Part shown: positions 43,718 through 51,515 of the stretch, one piece after another | How the letters are laid out: each line of letters starts with the position of its first letter | How positions within the stretch are numbered: the first letter of the stretch is position 1 | Source: an uncultured Erysipelotrichaceae bacterium | GTDB lineage: Bacteria > Bacillota_I > Bacilli_A > Erysipelotrichales > Coprobacillaceae | Direction: 5' to 3' | Assembly: GCA_910588075.1 (NCBI GenBank) | Contig: CAJUOS010000005.1 | Span: forward strand, 1 to 64,000 | DNA length: 64,000 nucleotides | Program-made: the position numbers and the translations under genes | The notes under the pieces: model-generated | Seen by the model: the letters and a program-made list of their open reading frames with translations, nothing else | The model's database searches: none | Told to the model about the DNA's origin: nothing

Positions 43718-45115
43718 ATGGCAATGACAAATCGTGCAAATATGAAATTTGATGGAATTATTTTGAGTACTTTAGACGACATAGTACCACAAGATCATTT
43801 AGTAAAAATACTTGAAAAGACTATAGATTGGAAGTTTGTCTATCCATTGGTAAAACCACTTTATAGTCATGTAGGAAGACATTCTATTGACCCTGTGGTA
43901 CTTTTTAAAATGATTTTTATCAATTATACATTTGGTATCAATTCTATGAGAAAGACTTGTAAAGAAATTCAAGTCAATATGGCATATAGATGGTTTTTGG
44001 GTATCAGTATTGATGAAGAGGTGCCAAACTATTCTACATGGTCAAAAAACTATCAAAGAAGATACAGAGATAGTCAGGTTTTTAATCAAATCTTTAACCA
44101 TATTATCAAACAAGGTATTGATAATGGATTTATTGATACAACGACAGTATTTGGAGATGGTACACATAGAAAAGCCTCTGCCAATTCAAGAAAAGCGACT
44201 GATAAGGAAATTGAGATAGTAACCAAAACATACGAAAAAGAATTACTTAATGAAATCAATGAAGATCGAAAAGAAAATGGAAAGAAACCATTTGAATCAT
44301 TAACAAAAAAAGAATATGCATTCGATGAAGAAACCGGAGAAGAAATAGAAGTCAAGAAAACCAAGCATATCAAAGAAAGTACAACAGATCCTGAATGTGG
44401 ATTGTTTCATAAAGGTGAAAAGCAAAAATGTTTTGCCTATACACATATGACAATGTCAGATAAACAAGGTTATGTATTATATAATAAAGTAGCCCCTGGA
44501 AATATGCATGACAGTGCTATATTTACAGAAATATATGACGAACTTATTCAAATGTATGAAAACATAAAAAATATATGCTTAGATTCAGGATTCAATACTT
44601 CACCAATATGTCATCAAATACTATCAAGTGGAAGGATACCATTTCTTCCATATAAACGACCAATGACAAAAAAAGGATACTTAAAAAAATATGAATATGT
44701 CTATGATGAATACTTAGATATTTATATCTGTCCAAATGAAAAAGATCTTCACTATGTGACAACGAACCGAGAAGGATATAGAGTATACAAAAGTGATACA
44801 AAGGATTGTGAAAGATGTCCATTTTTATCACAGTGTACAAAGTCAAAGAATCATGAAAAAGTCATAACTAGACATATATGGGAAGAAGATAGAGAAGAAG
44901 CCAATCATATAAGACATACAGATAAATGGAAAGAGATATATCCAAAGCGAAAAGAAACAATAGAGCGAGTGTTTGCGGATGCGAAAGAAAACCATGGTAT
45001 GCGATTTACACGATTAAAAGGGATACAAAAAAATCAGCATGAATCGCTGATCATTTTTAGTTGCCACAATCTCAAGAAAATGGGATTAAGCAAGCAAAGA
45101 CTAGGGTTAATATAA
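43718..45115 (+). CDS. IS1182-family DDE transposase
   Basis: Transposase of 465 residues. It has the N-terminal DUF772 helix region (VPQDHLVKILEKTIDW, GRHSIDPVVLFKM), then the RNase H-like catalytic domain with first Asp147 in VFGDGTHRKASAN, second Asp289 in CLDSGFNT and Glu near 416 in IERVFADAKENHGMRF. A cysteine cluster (YICPN, CERCPFLSQC) lies between the last two. The frame is intact. GGAGG precedes the ATG at 43718 by nine bases; a second in-frame ATG follows two codons later. It is the only gene of the element. Confidence 0.95.
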   Translation: MAMTNRANMKFDGIILSTLDDIVPQDHLVKILEKTIDWKFVYPLVKPLYSHVGRHSIDPVVLFKMIFINYTFGINSMRKTCKEIQVNMAYRWFLGISIDEEVPNYSTWSKNYQRRYRDSQVFNQIFNHIIKQGIDNGFIDTTTVFGDGTHRKASANSRKATDKEIEIVTKTYEKELLNEINEDRKENGKKPFESLTKKEYAFDEETGEEIEVKKTKHIKESTTDPECGLFHKGEKQKCFAYTHMTMSDKQGYVLYNKVAPGNMHDSAIFTEIYDELIQMYENIKNICLDSGFNTSPICHQILSSGRIPFLPYKRPMTKKGYLKKYEYVYDEYLDIYICPNEKDLHYVTTNREGYRVYKSDTKDCERCPFLSQCTKSKNHEKVITRHIWEEDREEANHIRHTDKWKEIYPKRKETIERVFADAKENHGMRFTRLKGIQKNQHESLIIFSCHNLKKMGLSKQRLGLI

Positions 45116-45218
45116 ACTCTAGATTGCTTACTATATATCATATTAGAGTAAATAAAAATGAAAACATCAATCCTTTTTACTTGAATTTGATATTTTCATT
45201 TAATTTGTCAACAGTCTG

Positions 45219-45244
45219 CGACCTTATTATAAGGTCTTTTTTTA
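45219..45244. repeat. Right copy of the 19-bp target duplication with the original T-run
   Basis: CGACCTTATTATAAGGTCT at 45219-45237 is followed by a run of seven T, giving a functional rho-independent terminator. Joining the left flank to this copy restores the presumed original rbr terminator. Confidence 0.88.
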
Positions 45245-45356
45245 TAAACTTATATCATTATAAAATATTTTATCTCTTTAAAAAATACTTTTATCATTCA
45301 TAGCCCTATGATAGAATACATAGTATACTAAATTTATATGATTGGAGTTTAATGAA

Positions 45357-45953
45357 ATGAAAAACATTATATTTGATATTGGAAATGTATTGCTATCTTT
45401 CCATCCTGAAGAATTTTTAAGTCAATATTATGATAAAAAAGTAATGGGAGATTTAATGACAATCATATTTTGTAGTGATGATTGGATTCAACTAGATTTA
45501 GGGAATATAACAATAGAAGAAATTGCATCTAAGTTAGCCTATGAACATCCTGACTATCATGATGAAATTATTTTTATATTAAAAAATTGGACAAAGATGA
45601 TGCTTCCTATAAAAGAAAATGTTGAAATTCTTTACCAATTAAAGGATAAAGGTTATCCATTATATATTTTATCTAATTTTCATAGTGAAGCTATTCAAGA
45701 GATGTTTGATAAATATGATTTTTTTCAATTATTTGATGGAAAAGTCATTTCTGCTTATGAACATACTATTAAACCAAGTTATAAAATATATCAAATATTG
45801 TTAGATCGTTATCATTTAATTGCTGATGAATCATTATTTATTGATGATTCACTAGCTAATATAGTTATTGCTCAAGATATTGGTATTCATGGTATTCATT
45901 TTAAATTTGGTACAAATTTAAAACAAGAACTAAAAAACATTGGTGTTTTATAA
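45357..45953 (+). CDS. HAD-superfamily phosphatase, YihX-like
   Basis: HAD-IA hydrolase of 198 residues. Motif I is IIFDIGNVLLSF, with Asp nucleophile but Gly in place of the second Asp, as in YihX-type phosphatases and the dehalogenase branch; motif II is YILSNFHSE, the Lys is in IKPSYKIY and motif III/IV is LFIDDSLANI. YihX releases glucose from glucose-1-phosphate in E. coli, which would fit glycogen phosphorylase in this genome, but that is inference. The ATG at 45357 has TTGGAG nine bases upstream. Confidence 0.88.
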   Translation: MKNIIFDIGNVLLSFHPEEFLSQYYDKKVMGDLMTIIFCSDDWIQLDLGNITIEEIASKLAYEHPDYHDEIIFILKNWTKMMLPIKENVEILYQLKDKGYPLYILSNFHSEAIQEMFDKYDFFQLFDGKVISAYEHTIKPSYKIYQILLDRYHLIADESLFIDDSLANIVIAQDIGIHGIHFKFGTNLKQELKNIGVL

Positions 45954-45965
45954 CATCAATGTTTT
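45934..45965. terminator. Bidirectional terminator after the HAD gene
   Basis: Fourteen-base-pair stem AAAACATTGGTGTT / AACATCAATGTTTT with one G-U pair and a 4-base loop between converging genes, overlapping the HAD stop codon. Confidence 0.8.
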
Positions 45966-46612
45966 AATATATCTTGTTCTTTTTTTCTATAAATGAAATA
46001 ACATACTATACTCATTAAAATAATGAGTACAACAATCATAATAAAGCAGTGCATAAAAAAGGCTTCTGGTAAAATAGTTATGATTGGATCACTACGACTA
46101 TCAAATATCCAATAATCATTTCTAAAAAATAGTTTATGAAAAATAATAAAGGCTTGGTTAAAATCTAAACTTGCTAAAAAACCTAATATAGATGGAATAA
46201 CAATTGAAAAAATAGATGTTAATCTTAAATAACGATATTCTTTATTTTTTATATTATGATAAATCATAATAAGAGAAATAAGTCCACTTCCCAAACATAT
46301 GAGTTGAATCATATCAAAAATTCTTTTTACTTCTTCAAAATGAATACGTCCAGTTGTAGACATAGCAAAATCTTTAAAATTTAATGCACCTCTATAAAAA
46401 ATACTTTGATATTGAATAAGAATATCATAATTATTTTTTATAATATCTTTAGAAAGTCCTGATATTTCTGCAATATTCAAATAATCAATATCAAAATAAT
46501 ATAGTTGTTTAAAAAAAACAGTAAACGTAATAGCCAAAGTGATTATAAAAAGTGTAAGAATAAATGCAAGAAAAATATCTTGTTTTCTATTTTTTATAAA
46601 TAAAGTCTTCAC
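45956..46612 (-). CDS. TIGR01906/DUF1461-type integral membrane protein
   Basis: Membrane protein of about 218 residues with five hydrophobic segments. The block ISGLSKDIIKNNYDILIQYQ and the following GRIHFEEVKRIF are typical of the TIGR01906 (DUF1461) family, whose function is unknown. I place the start at GTG 46612, nine bases after GAGG; a TTG at 46627 is an alternative. Either way the gene overlaps the end of trmL by 26 or 41 bases, so it belongs to that operon and is probably coupled. It ends at a terminator shared with the HAD gene. Confidence 0.75.
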   Translation of the reverse strand: MKTLFIKNRKQDIFLAFILTLFIITLAITFTVFFKQLYYFDIDYLNIAEISGLSKDIIKNNYDILIQYQSIFYRGALNFKDFAMSTTGRIHFEEVKRIFDMIQLICLGSGLISLIMIYHNIKNKEYRYLRLTSIFSIVIPSILGFLASLDFNQAFIIFHKLFFRNDYWIFDSRSDPIITILPEAFFMHCFIMIVVLIILMSIVCYFIYRKKEQDILKH

Positions 46613-47093
46613 CTTTTTGTACCTCAACTTTAGATAAATGATTAAAATCTTGTTGTCTTAAAGCTTCATATATACCAATAGCTACACAATTTGATAAGTT
46701 TAAACTACGTGCATTTCCATCCATTGGTATACGAACACATTCATCAAGATGATCTTTTAAAATATCATGAGGAATACCATCATGTTCATGTCCAAATATG
46801 AGATACTGATCTTGATTAGAAGTATAAGATTGATCACTATAACACAAACGCGAATAACGTGTAAAAAAGTGATATGTTCCTTGATTCATAGAAACAAATT
46901 CTTCCCAATTCTCATATATTTGCATATCTAAATCTTTAATATAATCTAATCCTGCCCTTTTCATATGTTTATCATCTAAAGAAAATCCCATTGGTTTAAT
47001 AATATGTAATCTTGTATGAGTTGCAACACATGTCCTCATAATATTTCCTGTATTTTGAGGAATAGCTGGATGAACTAAAACAATATGATTCAT
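46587..47093 (-). CDS. trmL: tRNA (cytidine/uridine-2'-O-)-methyltransferase TrmL
   Basis: SPOUT-fold methyltransferase that modifies the wobble base 34 of leucine tRNAs. The 168 residues show HIVLVHPAIPQNTGNIMRTC (motif 1), GFSLDDKHMKRAGLDY, LIFGHEHDGIP and the knot motif IPMDGNARSLNLSNCVAI. AAAGGAG precedes the ATG. It follows rdgB by three bases. Confidence 0.94.
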   Translation of the reverse strand: MNHIVLVHPAIPQNTGNIMRTCVATHTRLHIIKPMGFSLDDKHMKRAGLDYIKDLDMQIYENWEEFVSMNQGTYHFFTRYSRLCYSDQSYTSNQDQYLIFGHEHDGIPHDILKDHLDECVRIPMDGNARSLNLSNCVAIGIYEALRQQDFNHLSKVEVQKGEDFIYKK

Positions 47094-47096
47094 TTT

Positions 47097-47681
47097 CTAT
47101 TTCTCCTTTAAAATTTGATATAGTTTTTTAAGTGCTTTCGCACGATGAGAATATTGGTTTTTCTCTTCTAATGTTAATGATGCTGATGTTTTCCCTAATT
47201 CTGGTACATAGAAAATAGGATCATAACCAAAACCATTTTCTCCTTCAATTTTATCATTAATTTCTCCATTAAAATATTCTTCAATAAATATTGGTTCTTC
47301 ATTAGGTATACATAATACCATTGCACATACAAATCTAGCTTCTCTTTCTTTACCTTGTACAGCATCAATAATAGCTTGATTTTTAATATCATAACTTGTA
47401 TCATGTCCCATAAATCTTGCTGAATAAATTCCTGGTGCTCCATTCATTGCTTTAACTTCTAAACCAGAATCATCTGCTAAAGTTGGTTTATGTATCAAAT
47501 TGCAAACTGTTTGTGCTTTTATTAAAGCATTATCTTTAAATGTTTGACCATTTTCTTCAATTTCAATCTCTTCATCAAAAACATCTTTAATAGATTTAAC
47601 ATCTATTCCTATTTCATTTAACATTGCTCTTATTTCTTTGATTTTTCCTTCATTTGTAGATGCTACAACAATTTCTTTCAT
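47097..47681 (-). CDS. rdgB: XTP/dITP diphosphatase (RdgB/HAM1)
   Basis: House-cleaning pyrophosphatase that removes non-canonical purine nucleotides. The 194 residues have VVASTNEGKIKEI, the catalytic LADDSGLEV with its Asp pair, GAPGIYSARF, GFGYDPIFYVPE and the SHRAKAL end motif. GGAGTG precedes the ATG. Positioned between the aroE fusion gene (four bases away) and trmL. Confidence 0.96.
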   Translation of the reverse strand: MKEIVVASTNEGKIKEIRAMLNEIGIDVKSIKDVFDEEIEIEENGQTFKDNALIKAQTVCNLIHKPTLADDSGLEVKAMNGAPGIYSARFMGHDTSYDIKNQAIIDAVQGKEREARFVCAMVLCIPNEEPIFIEEYFNGEINDKIEGENGFGYDPIFYVPELGKTSASLTLEEKNQYSHRAKALKKLYQILKEK

Positions 47682-47685
47682 TTTT

Positions 47686-48978
47686 TCACTCCATTCCTAG
47701 TGCTTTTTTCACTTCATTGATAGGCATTTTTTGTCTAGTCCAAAATTCAAAAGAAACAGCTCCTTGATACAAAATCATGCCTTCTCCATTCATATATTCA
47801 AGTCCTTTTTCTTTTGCCATTTTTAAAAGTTTTGTTTCCTTGGGATTATAAATAATATCAGCAATTTTTAAATTTTTCAATAAATAACTACTATCAGGTA
47901 TTAAACAATCATCTTTATAAGGTGCCATTCCTACATTTGTTGTTTGAATTAATAAATATGTATCTTTTAAATCCTCTTTTAATTCATCAAGATGATTTAA
48001 TGTTTTTAAAATAATTGGACATTCCAATTGCTCATTTAATTCTCTTATAAATGGTTTATCACTACGATTATATACAATAATTTCTCTTGCTCCTTGTAAT
48101 GCAGCTTCAACAATAATTGCACTTGCAGCTCCTCCAGCTCCTAAAACAACTATTTTTTGATTATGAATAAACCACTCTTTCTCTTCACAAGCCATGAAAA
48201 AGCCTTTTCCATCACTAATATGACCAATAAGTTTATCATTTTCATATTTAACAGTATTAACTGCTTGACACAATTGAGCTTCTGGTGTGATTTCATCTAA
48301 ATAATCCATGATTTTTATTTTATAGGGCATAGATACATTAAAACCTTTTATATTTAAAGTTTTTACACTTGTTATAAAATGACTTAGCTTTTTTTCTTCC
48401 ACCTCAAATGCCAAATAAACATCATCAATTCCTAATGTTTGAAATGCAGTATTATGCATTTTAGGTGAAAAAGAATGTTTAATAGGATTAGCAACAATAC
48501 CATATAATCCTGTATATCCTGTAATATCTAATCTAACTTTTCTTTCCAAAAACTGCTCATCTCCTTTTGTATATACTGAATGAAAACCATTTTTTATTAA
48601 AATTTTTAAAGAGGCTTTATTATTTGAATCAATATATGCAACAATTCTTTTAACGTCCATTTTTAATGCTTTTTCAACAAGCAATTGGCAAAGTTTTGAG
48701 CCATAGCCCTGTTCCCAATATTCTGGATAAATCATATATCCTACTTCTACATCTTTTTGAAAAGGACAAAGGCATCCCATACCAATACATTGTTGCTGAT
48801 CAAAAGCCATAAAATATCCATAACCCTTTTGATTATCCCAAGATAAAATTTTTTCTAATCTTTCTTGACATTCATATTGCTCTAAGGGATAACCTGTAAT
48901 TTGTTTCATTACTTTTGAATTTTTATATAATTTTTCTAAATATTTAAAATCATTTTGAGTCATTAATTGAAGGTTCAT
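47686..48978 (-). CDS. aroE: GNAT acetyltransferase-shikimate dehydrogenase fusion
   Basis: The 430-residue frame joins two recognisable enzymes. Residues 1 to about 148 are a GNAT N-acetyltransferase with the acetyl-CoA motif YWEQGYGSKLC and the IVAYIDSNNKASLKILIKNGF end motif. Residues about 155-430 are shikimate dehydrogenase: NPIKHSFSPKMHN, the catalytic lysine in NVSMPYK near 219, AVNT, SDGKGF, the NADP-binding VVLGAGGAASA and NGEGMILYQGA. Shikimate dehydrogenase normally starts directly with its own N-terminus. The ribosome-binding site GGAG precedes the GNAT start and the frame is continuous. It is the first gene of an operon with rdgB and trmL. The acetylated substrate is unknown. Confidence 0.9.
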   Translation of the reverse strand: MNLQLMTQNDFKYLEKLYKNSKVMKQITGYPLEQYECQERLEKILSWDNQKGYGYFMAFDQQQCIGMGCLCPFQKDVEVGYMIYPEYWEQGYGSKLCQLLVEKALKMDVKRIVAYIDSNNKASLKILIKNGFHSVYTKGDEQFLERKVRLDITGYTGLYGIVANPIKHSFSPKMHNTAFQTLGIDDVYLAFEVEEKKLSHFITSVKTLNIKGFNVSMPYKIKIMDYLDEITPEAQLCQAVNTVKYENDKLIGHISDGKGFFMACEEKEWFIHNQKIVVLGAGGAASAIIVEAALQGAREIIVYNRSDKPFIRELNEQLECPIILKTLNHLDELKEDLKDTYLLIQTTNVGMAPYKDDCLIPDSSYLLKNLKIADIIYNPKETKLLKMAKEKGLEYMNGEGMILYQGAVSFEFWTRQKMPINEVKKALGME

Positions 48979-49110
48979 ACTTTATCTCCATTCTTTTTCT
49001 ATTATATAGCAATCTTTGAAAACTACAAAGAAAAAAAGTATATCATTAATAGAAAAAGGATTTTCTTTTATACATAGAATGATTATAATAAAGACAAGGA
49101 GGAAAAGAAA

Positions 49111-49845
49111 ATGATAAATCAATTAATTATAAATGCAGATGATTTTGGTATGACTGAAGGTGTTACAATCGGTATTTTATTAGCTCATCAACAAGGTGTT
49201 TTAACTTCTACAACTTGTATGATGAATATGCCTTTTGCAGAATTTGCTTTAAAACAAGCTCAAAAGTTTCCACAATTAGGTGTTGGTATTCATCTTGTGT
49301 TAACACTAGGAAAACCACTTATTGATGGTGCACTATCTTATACAGATGAAAATGGAGATTTCAAAAGACCAAGTAGCTATGAAGATGGAAAACCTCATGC
49401 TGATGAAAATGAGTTATATAGAGAATGGAAAGCACAAATAGATAAATTTATTGAAATAGCTGGTCAAAAACCTACTCATATTGACTCCCATCACCATGTT
49501 CATTTATTACCTTGGCATCATGATGTTGTTAAAAGATTAGCTAAAGAATACAATATTCCTATTCGCCAAGAAGAACAAATAGCAGAGGATCTTCCATATG
49601 TTCCTTGTGATATTACATTCTATAATAAAAAAATGAACTTAGAATATTTTAAAGAACTTACAGAAAAATATTCACATACTTTAGAAATTATGTGTCATCC
49701 TGCTTTACTTGATCAAAGACTTTGTAATATTTCAAGTTATACAACTTTAAGAATGGAAGAATTAGAAATACTAAGATCTCCTGAACTTATTGAATTTATA
49801 AAATCAAATCATATTGAACTTATTAATTATTCTCATATTAAGTAG
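49111..49845 (+). CDS. ChbG/YdjC-family carbohydrate deacetylase
   Basis: Metal-dependent deacetylase of 244 residues. The Asp pair in INADDFGMTEGV, His in GVGIHLVLT and the metal motif HIDSHHHVHLLP define the YdjC family. ChbG removes an acetyl group from chitobiose-6-phosphate; other members act on related amino sugars. AAGGAGG precedes the ATG. The TfoX-like gene begins nine bases after its stop. No chitobiose PTS is present in the window, so the substrate is open. Confidence 0.92.
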   Translation: MINQLIINADDFGMTEGVTIGILLAHQQGVLTSTTCMMNMPFAEFALKQAQKFPQLGVGIHLVLTLGKPLIDGALSYTDENGDFKRPSSYEDGKPHADENELYREWKAQIDKFIEIAGQKPTHIDSHHHVHLLPWHHDVVKRLAKEYNIPIRQEEQIAEDLPYVPCDITFYNKKMNLEYFKELTEKYSHTLEIMCHPALLDQRLCNISSYTTLRMEELEILRSPELIEFIKSNHIELINYSHIK

Positions 49846-49853
49846 GTGATTTG

Positions 49854-50186
49854 ATGGCAACAACTGTTGAATATATTGAATATGTTTGTGAACAAATAAG
49901 AGGTATAGGAGAAATTCGTTATCGAAAAATGTTTGGAGAATATATGGTTTATGTGAATGATAAACCTATTCTATTAGTTTGTGATAATACTGTTTATGTA
50001 AAAATGTTAGATTGTATTGCTGATAAAATGGATCGCTCTTCAACTGGTATTCCATATAAAGGAGCTAAAGAACATTATATCTTAGATATTGATAATATCA
50101 ATTTAAGTAAAGATATTATTTGTATTTTAGAAGCTGTTACTCCAATTCCTAAATCAAGAAAGAAAAAAGATAAATCTTCATCTTAA
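49854..50186 (+). CDS. TfoX/Sxy N-terminal-domain protein
   Basis: Small cytoplasmic protein of 110 residues consisting only of the TfoX N-terminal domain: IGEIRYRKMFGEYMVYVNDKPILLV and YVKMLDC, with a lysine-rich tail. Full-length TfoX/Sxy regulates competence in Gammaproteobacteria; the single-domain Firmicute proteins have no settled role. The ATG at 49854 follows AGGTGAT; a TTG one codon earlier is less likely. It forms an operon with the deacetylase gene and ends in a strong terminator. Confidence 0.88.
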   Translation: MATTVEYIEYVCEQIRGIGEIRYRKMFGEYMVYVNDKPILLVCDNTVYVKMLDCIADKMDRSSTGIPYKGAKEHYILDIDNINLSKDIICILEAVTPIPKSRKKKDKSSS

Positions 50187-50205
50187 AAGATTTATCTTTT
50201 TTTAC
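50166..50205 (+). terminator. Terminator of the deacetylase-TfoX operon
   Basis: Perfect 13-bp stem AAAGATAAATCTT / AAGATTTATCTTT with an 8-base loop, overlapping the TfoX-like stop codon and followed by a T-run. It lies against the converging acetyltransferase gene. Confidence 0.85.
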
Positions 50206-50777
50206 CATTTCTTATGAACATCTGCTTGAGTAATAGAACGAATTACTCGGCATGGATTTCCAACAGCAATAACATATGGTGGAATATCCTCAGTAACAAC
50301 ACTTCCTGCTCCAATAATTGCTCCTTGATTAATTTTAACTCCTGGTAATATCGTTACATTTCCACCTATCCATACATTATCATAAATAATAACAGGTTTA
50401 GCATATTCTAAGCCTCGCATTCTTTCTATCTCATGAAAAGGATGTTGAGAAGTATATATATTTACATTAGGACCTAAAATAACATTATCACCTATATGAA
50501 CAACAGCTTTATCTAAAATAGTTAAATTAATATCACTATAAAAATTGACTCCTATGTGAATATTATACCCATAACTACAATAAAATGGTTGTTCAATACA
50601 AAGTTCCCCTTGACATTTTAATAATTTCTTTAAAATAAAATCCCTATGTTCTTTATCCAAAGGATGAAGATGATTATATTCAAATAACATTCCTTTACAA
50701 TATTCCCTATCTTTATAAAGTTCTTCACTATATGGTTGATAAAGATGTCCATCTAACATTTTTTGTTTTTCACTCAT
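50202..50777 (-). CDS. Maltose/galactoside O-acetyltransferase, LacA/Maa type
   Basis: Hexapeptide-repeat acetyltransferase of 191 residues. The N-terminal Mac domain (KMLDGHLYQPYSEELYKDRE) is followed by left-handed beta-helix repeats, the catalytic His in SQHPFH and the end block VWIGGNVTILPGVKINQG plus GNPCRVIR. It acetylates sugars at an outer hydroxyl, thought to detoxify non-metabolised sugars. The ATG at 50777 has AAGGAG seven bases upstream and starts two bases after the stop of the EIIB-like gene, so the two are coupled. Confidence 0.93.
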   Translation of the reverse strand: MSEKQKMLDGHLYQPYSEELYKDREYCKGMLFEYNHLHPLDKEHRDFILKKLLKCQGELCIEQPFYCSYGYNIHIGVNFYSDINLTILDKAVVHIGDNVILGPNVNIYTSQHPFHEIERMRGLEYAKPVIIYDNVWIGGNVTILPGVKINQGAIIGAGSVVTEDIPPYVIAVGNPCRVIRSITQADVHKKW

Positions 50778-50779
50778 TT

Positions 50780-51376
50780 TTATTCTCCTTGATAAAATAT
50801 TTCTATTTGTTCTAATAAAGCTTGACAATCATATGTTGCAAAAACAATAGACTCAATACTTTGTATAACAACTGGTTTATATTTTTGTGTTAATTCAGCA
50901 ATTTTATATCTTAACTGAGGAGCTATTAAAATAAGTTGATATTTTTGATAAATATCATCTAAATGATATATTGCAGTAGCTTGAAGATGATAAGGTTTTT
51001 GATTTAATTGACAATAATTGTTCATTTTATCTGCAAAGAAGCTTGTTGTAAAACCACTAGTACAACATAATAATACATTGATTTCATTTTTTTCTTTATC
51101 TTCAACAATTTTATTAATCATACGACAAAATAAATCTTTAGCAAAATAAAAATTATAAAATTGATAATGTAAATAAAAGATTGTTTCATTTCCTTGTTTA
51201 ATTGTTTCTTCTATAATACCTTGAGGCCACATCACAAAATAAGCAACTTTATTTTTATAATATATTTTATATGTATAATGCTCTTCTTCAAAAATAAAAT
51301 CATCATGATTAATGATTTGTAAATAAACCCATTTCCTAAATATATCTAAATTTACATCTCTAAAGAATTCATCCAT
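50780..51376 (-). CDS. Second two-domain protein with a C-terminal PTS EIIB-like domain
   Basis: Paralogue of the protein at 39635-40264, 198 residues. The C-terminal half (about 100-195) has CCTSGFTTSFFADKM with Cys105 at the EIIB phospho-cysteine position, and LILIAPQLRYKIAEL matching the family GPQIAY block. The N-terminal half shares FVMWPQGIIEETI and IFYLHYQFYN with the other copy and is otherwise unfamiliar. The ATG at 51376 follows GAGGTGG by five bases; a GTG inside that site at 51385 is rejected. It precedes a sugar O-acetyltransferase gene by two bases, which hints at a link to sugar handling. Confidence 0.7.
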   Translation of the reverse strand: MDEFFRDVNLDIFRKWVYLQIINHDDFIFEEEHYTYKIYYKNKVAYFVMWPQGIIEETIKQGNETIFYLHYQFYNFYFAKDLFCRMINKIVEDKEKNEINVLLCCTSGFTTSFFADKMNNYCQLNQKPYHLQATAIYHLDDIYQKYQLILIAPQLRYKIAELTQKYKPVVIQSIESIVFATYDCQALLEQIEIFYQGE

Positions 51377-51443
51377 TATAGCCACCTCAATGACATTATA
51401 CTATAATTTTTTATATTCATCACATAAATTTCTTGGTTAGAAA

Positions 51444-51470
51444 AAGACTATGAATGAAATAGTCTTCTTT
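51444..51470 (-). terminator. Terminator of pepF
   Basis: Eight-base-pair stem AAGACTAT / ATAGTCTT with a 7-base loop, followed on the minus strand by TTTTTCTAA. It separates pepF from the EIIB-like/acetyltransferase operon. Confidence 0.75.
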
Positions 51471-51515
51471 TATTTGGTTATCCAAACTTTAAAATATATT
51501 TCAAAAATCATAGTC

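Larger units (their letters stand above)
43530..45218 (+). mobile_element. IS1182-family insertion sequence, complete
   Basis: The element is 1689 bp. Its ends CAGGCTGTTGACAAA (43530-43544) and the complement of 45204-45218, CAGACTGTTGACAAA, agree at 14 of 15 positions. It carries one intact transposase gene and is flanked by identical 19-bp direct repeats that contain a whole terminator stem. IS1182-family elements are known for variable-length target duplications and for using palindromic targets. Intact ends and reading frame suggest recent or current activity. Confidence 0.9.

Noticed and set aside
45061..45303. 80-residue plus-strand frame across the end of the transposase gene and the IS right end
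   Set aside because: It overlaps the transposase in another frame, has no ribosome-binding site and crosses the terminal repeat and the terminator; it is a by-product of low complexity sequence.
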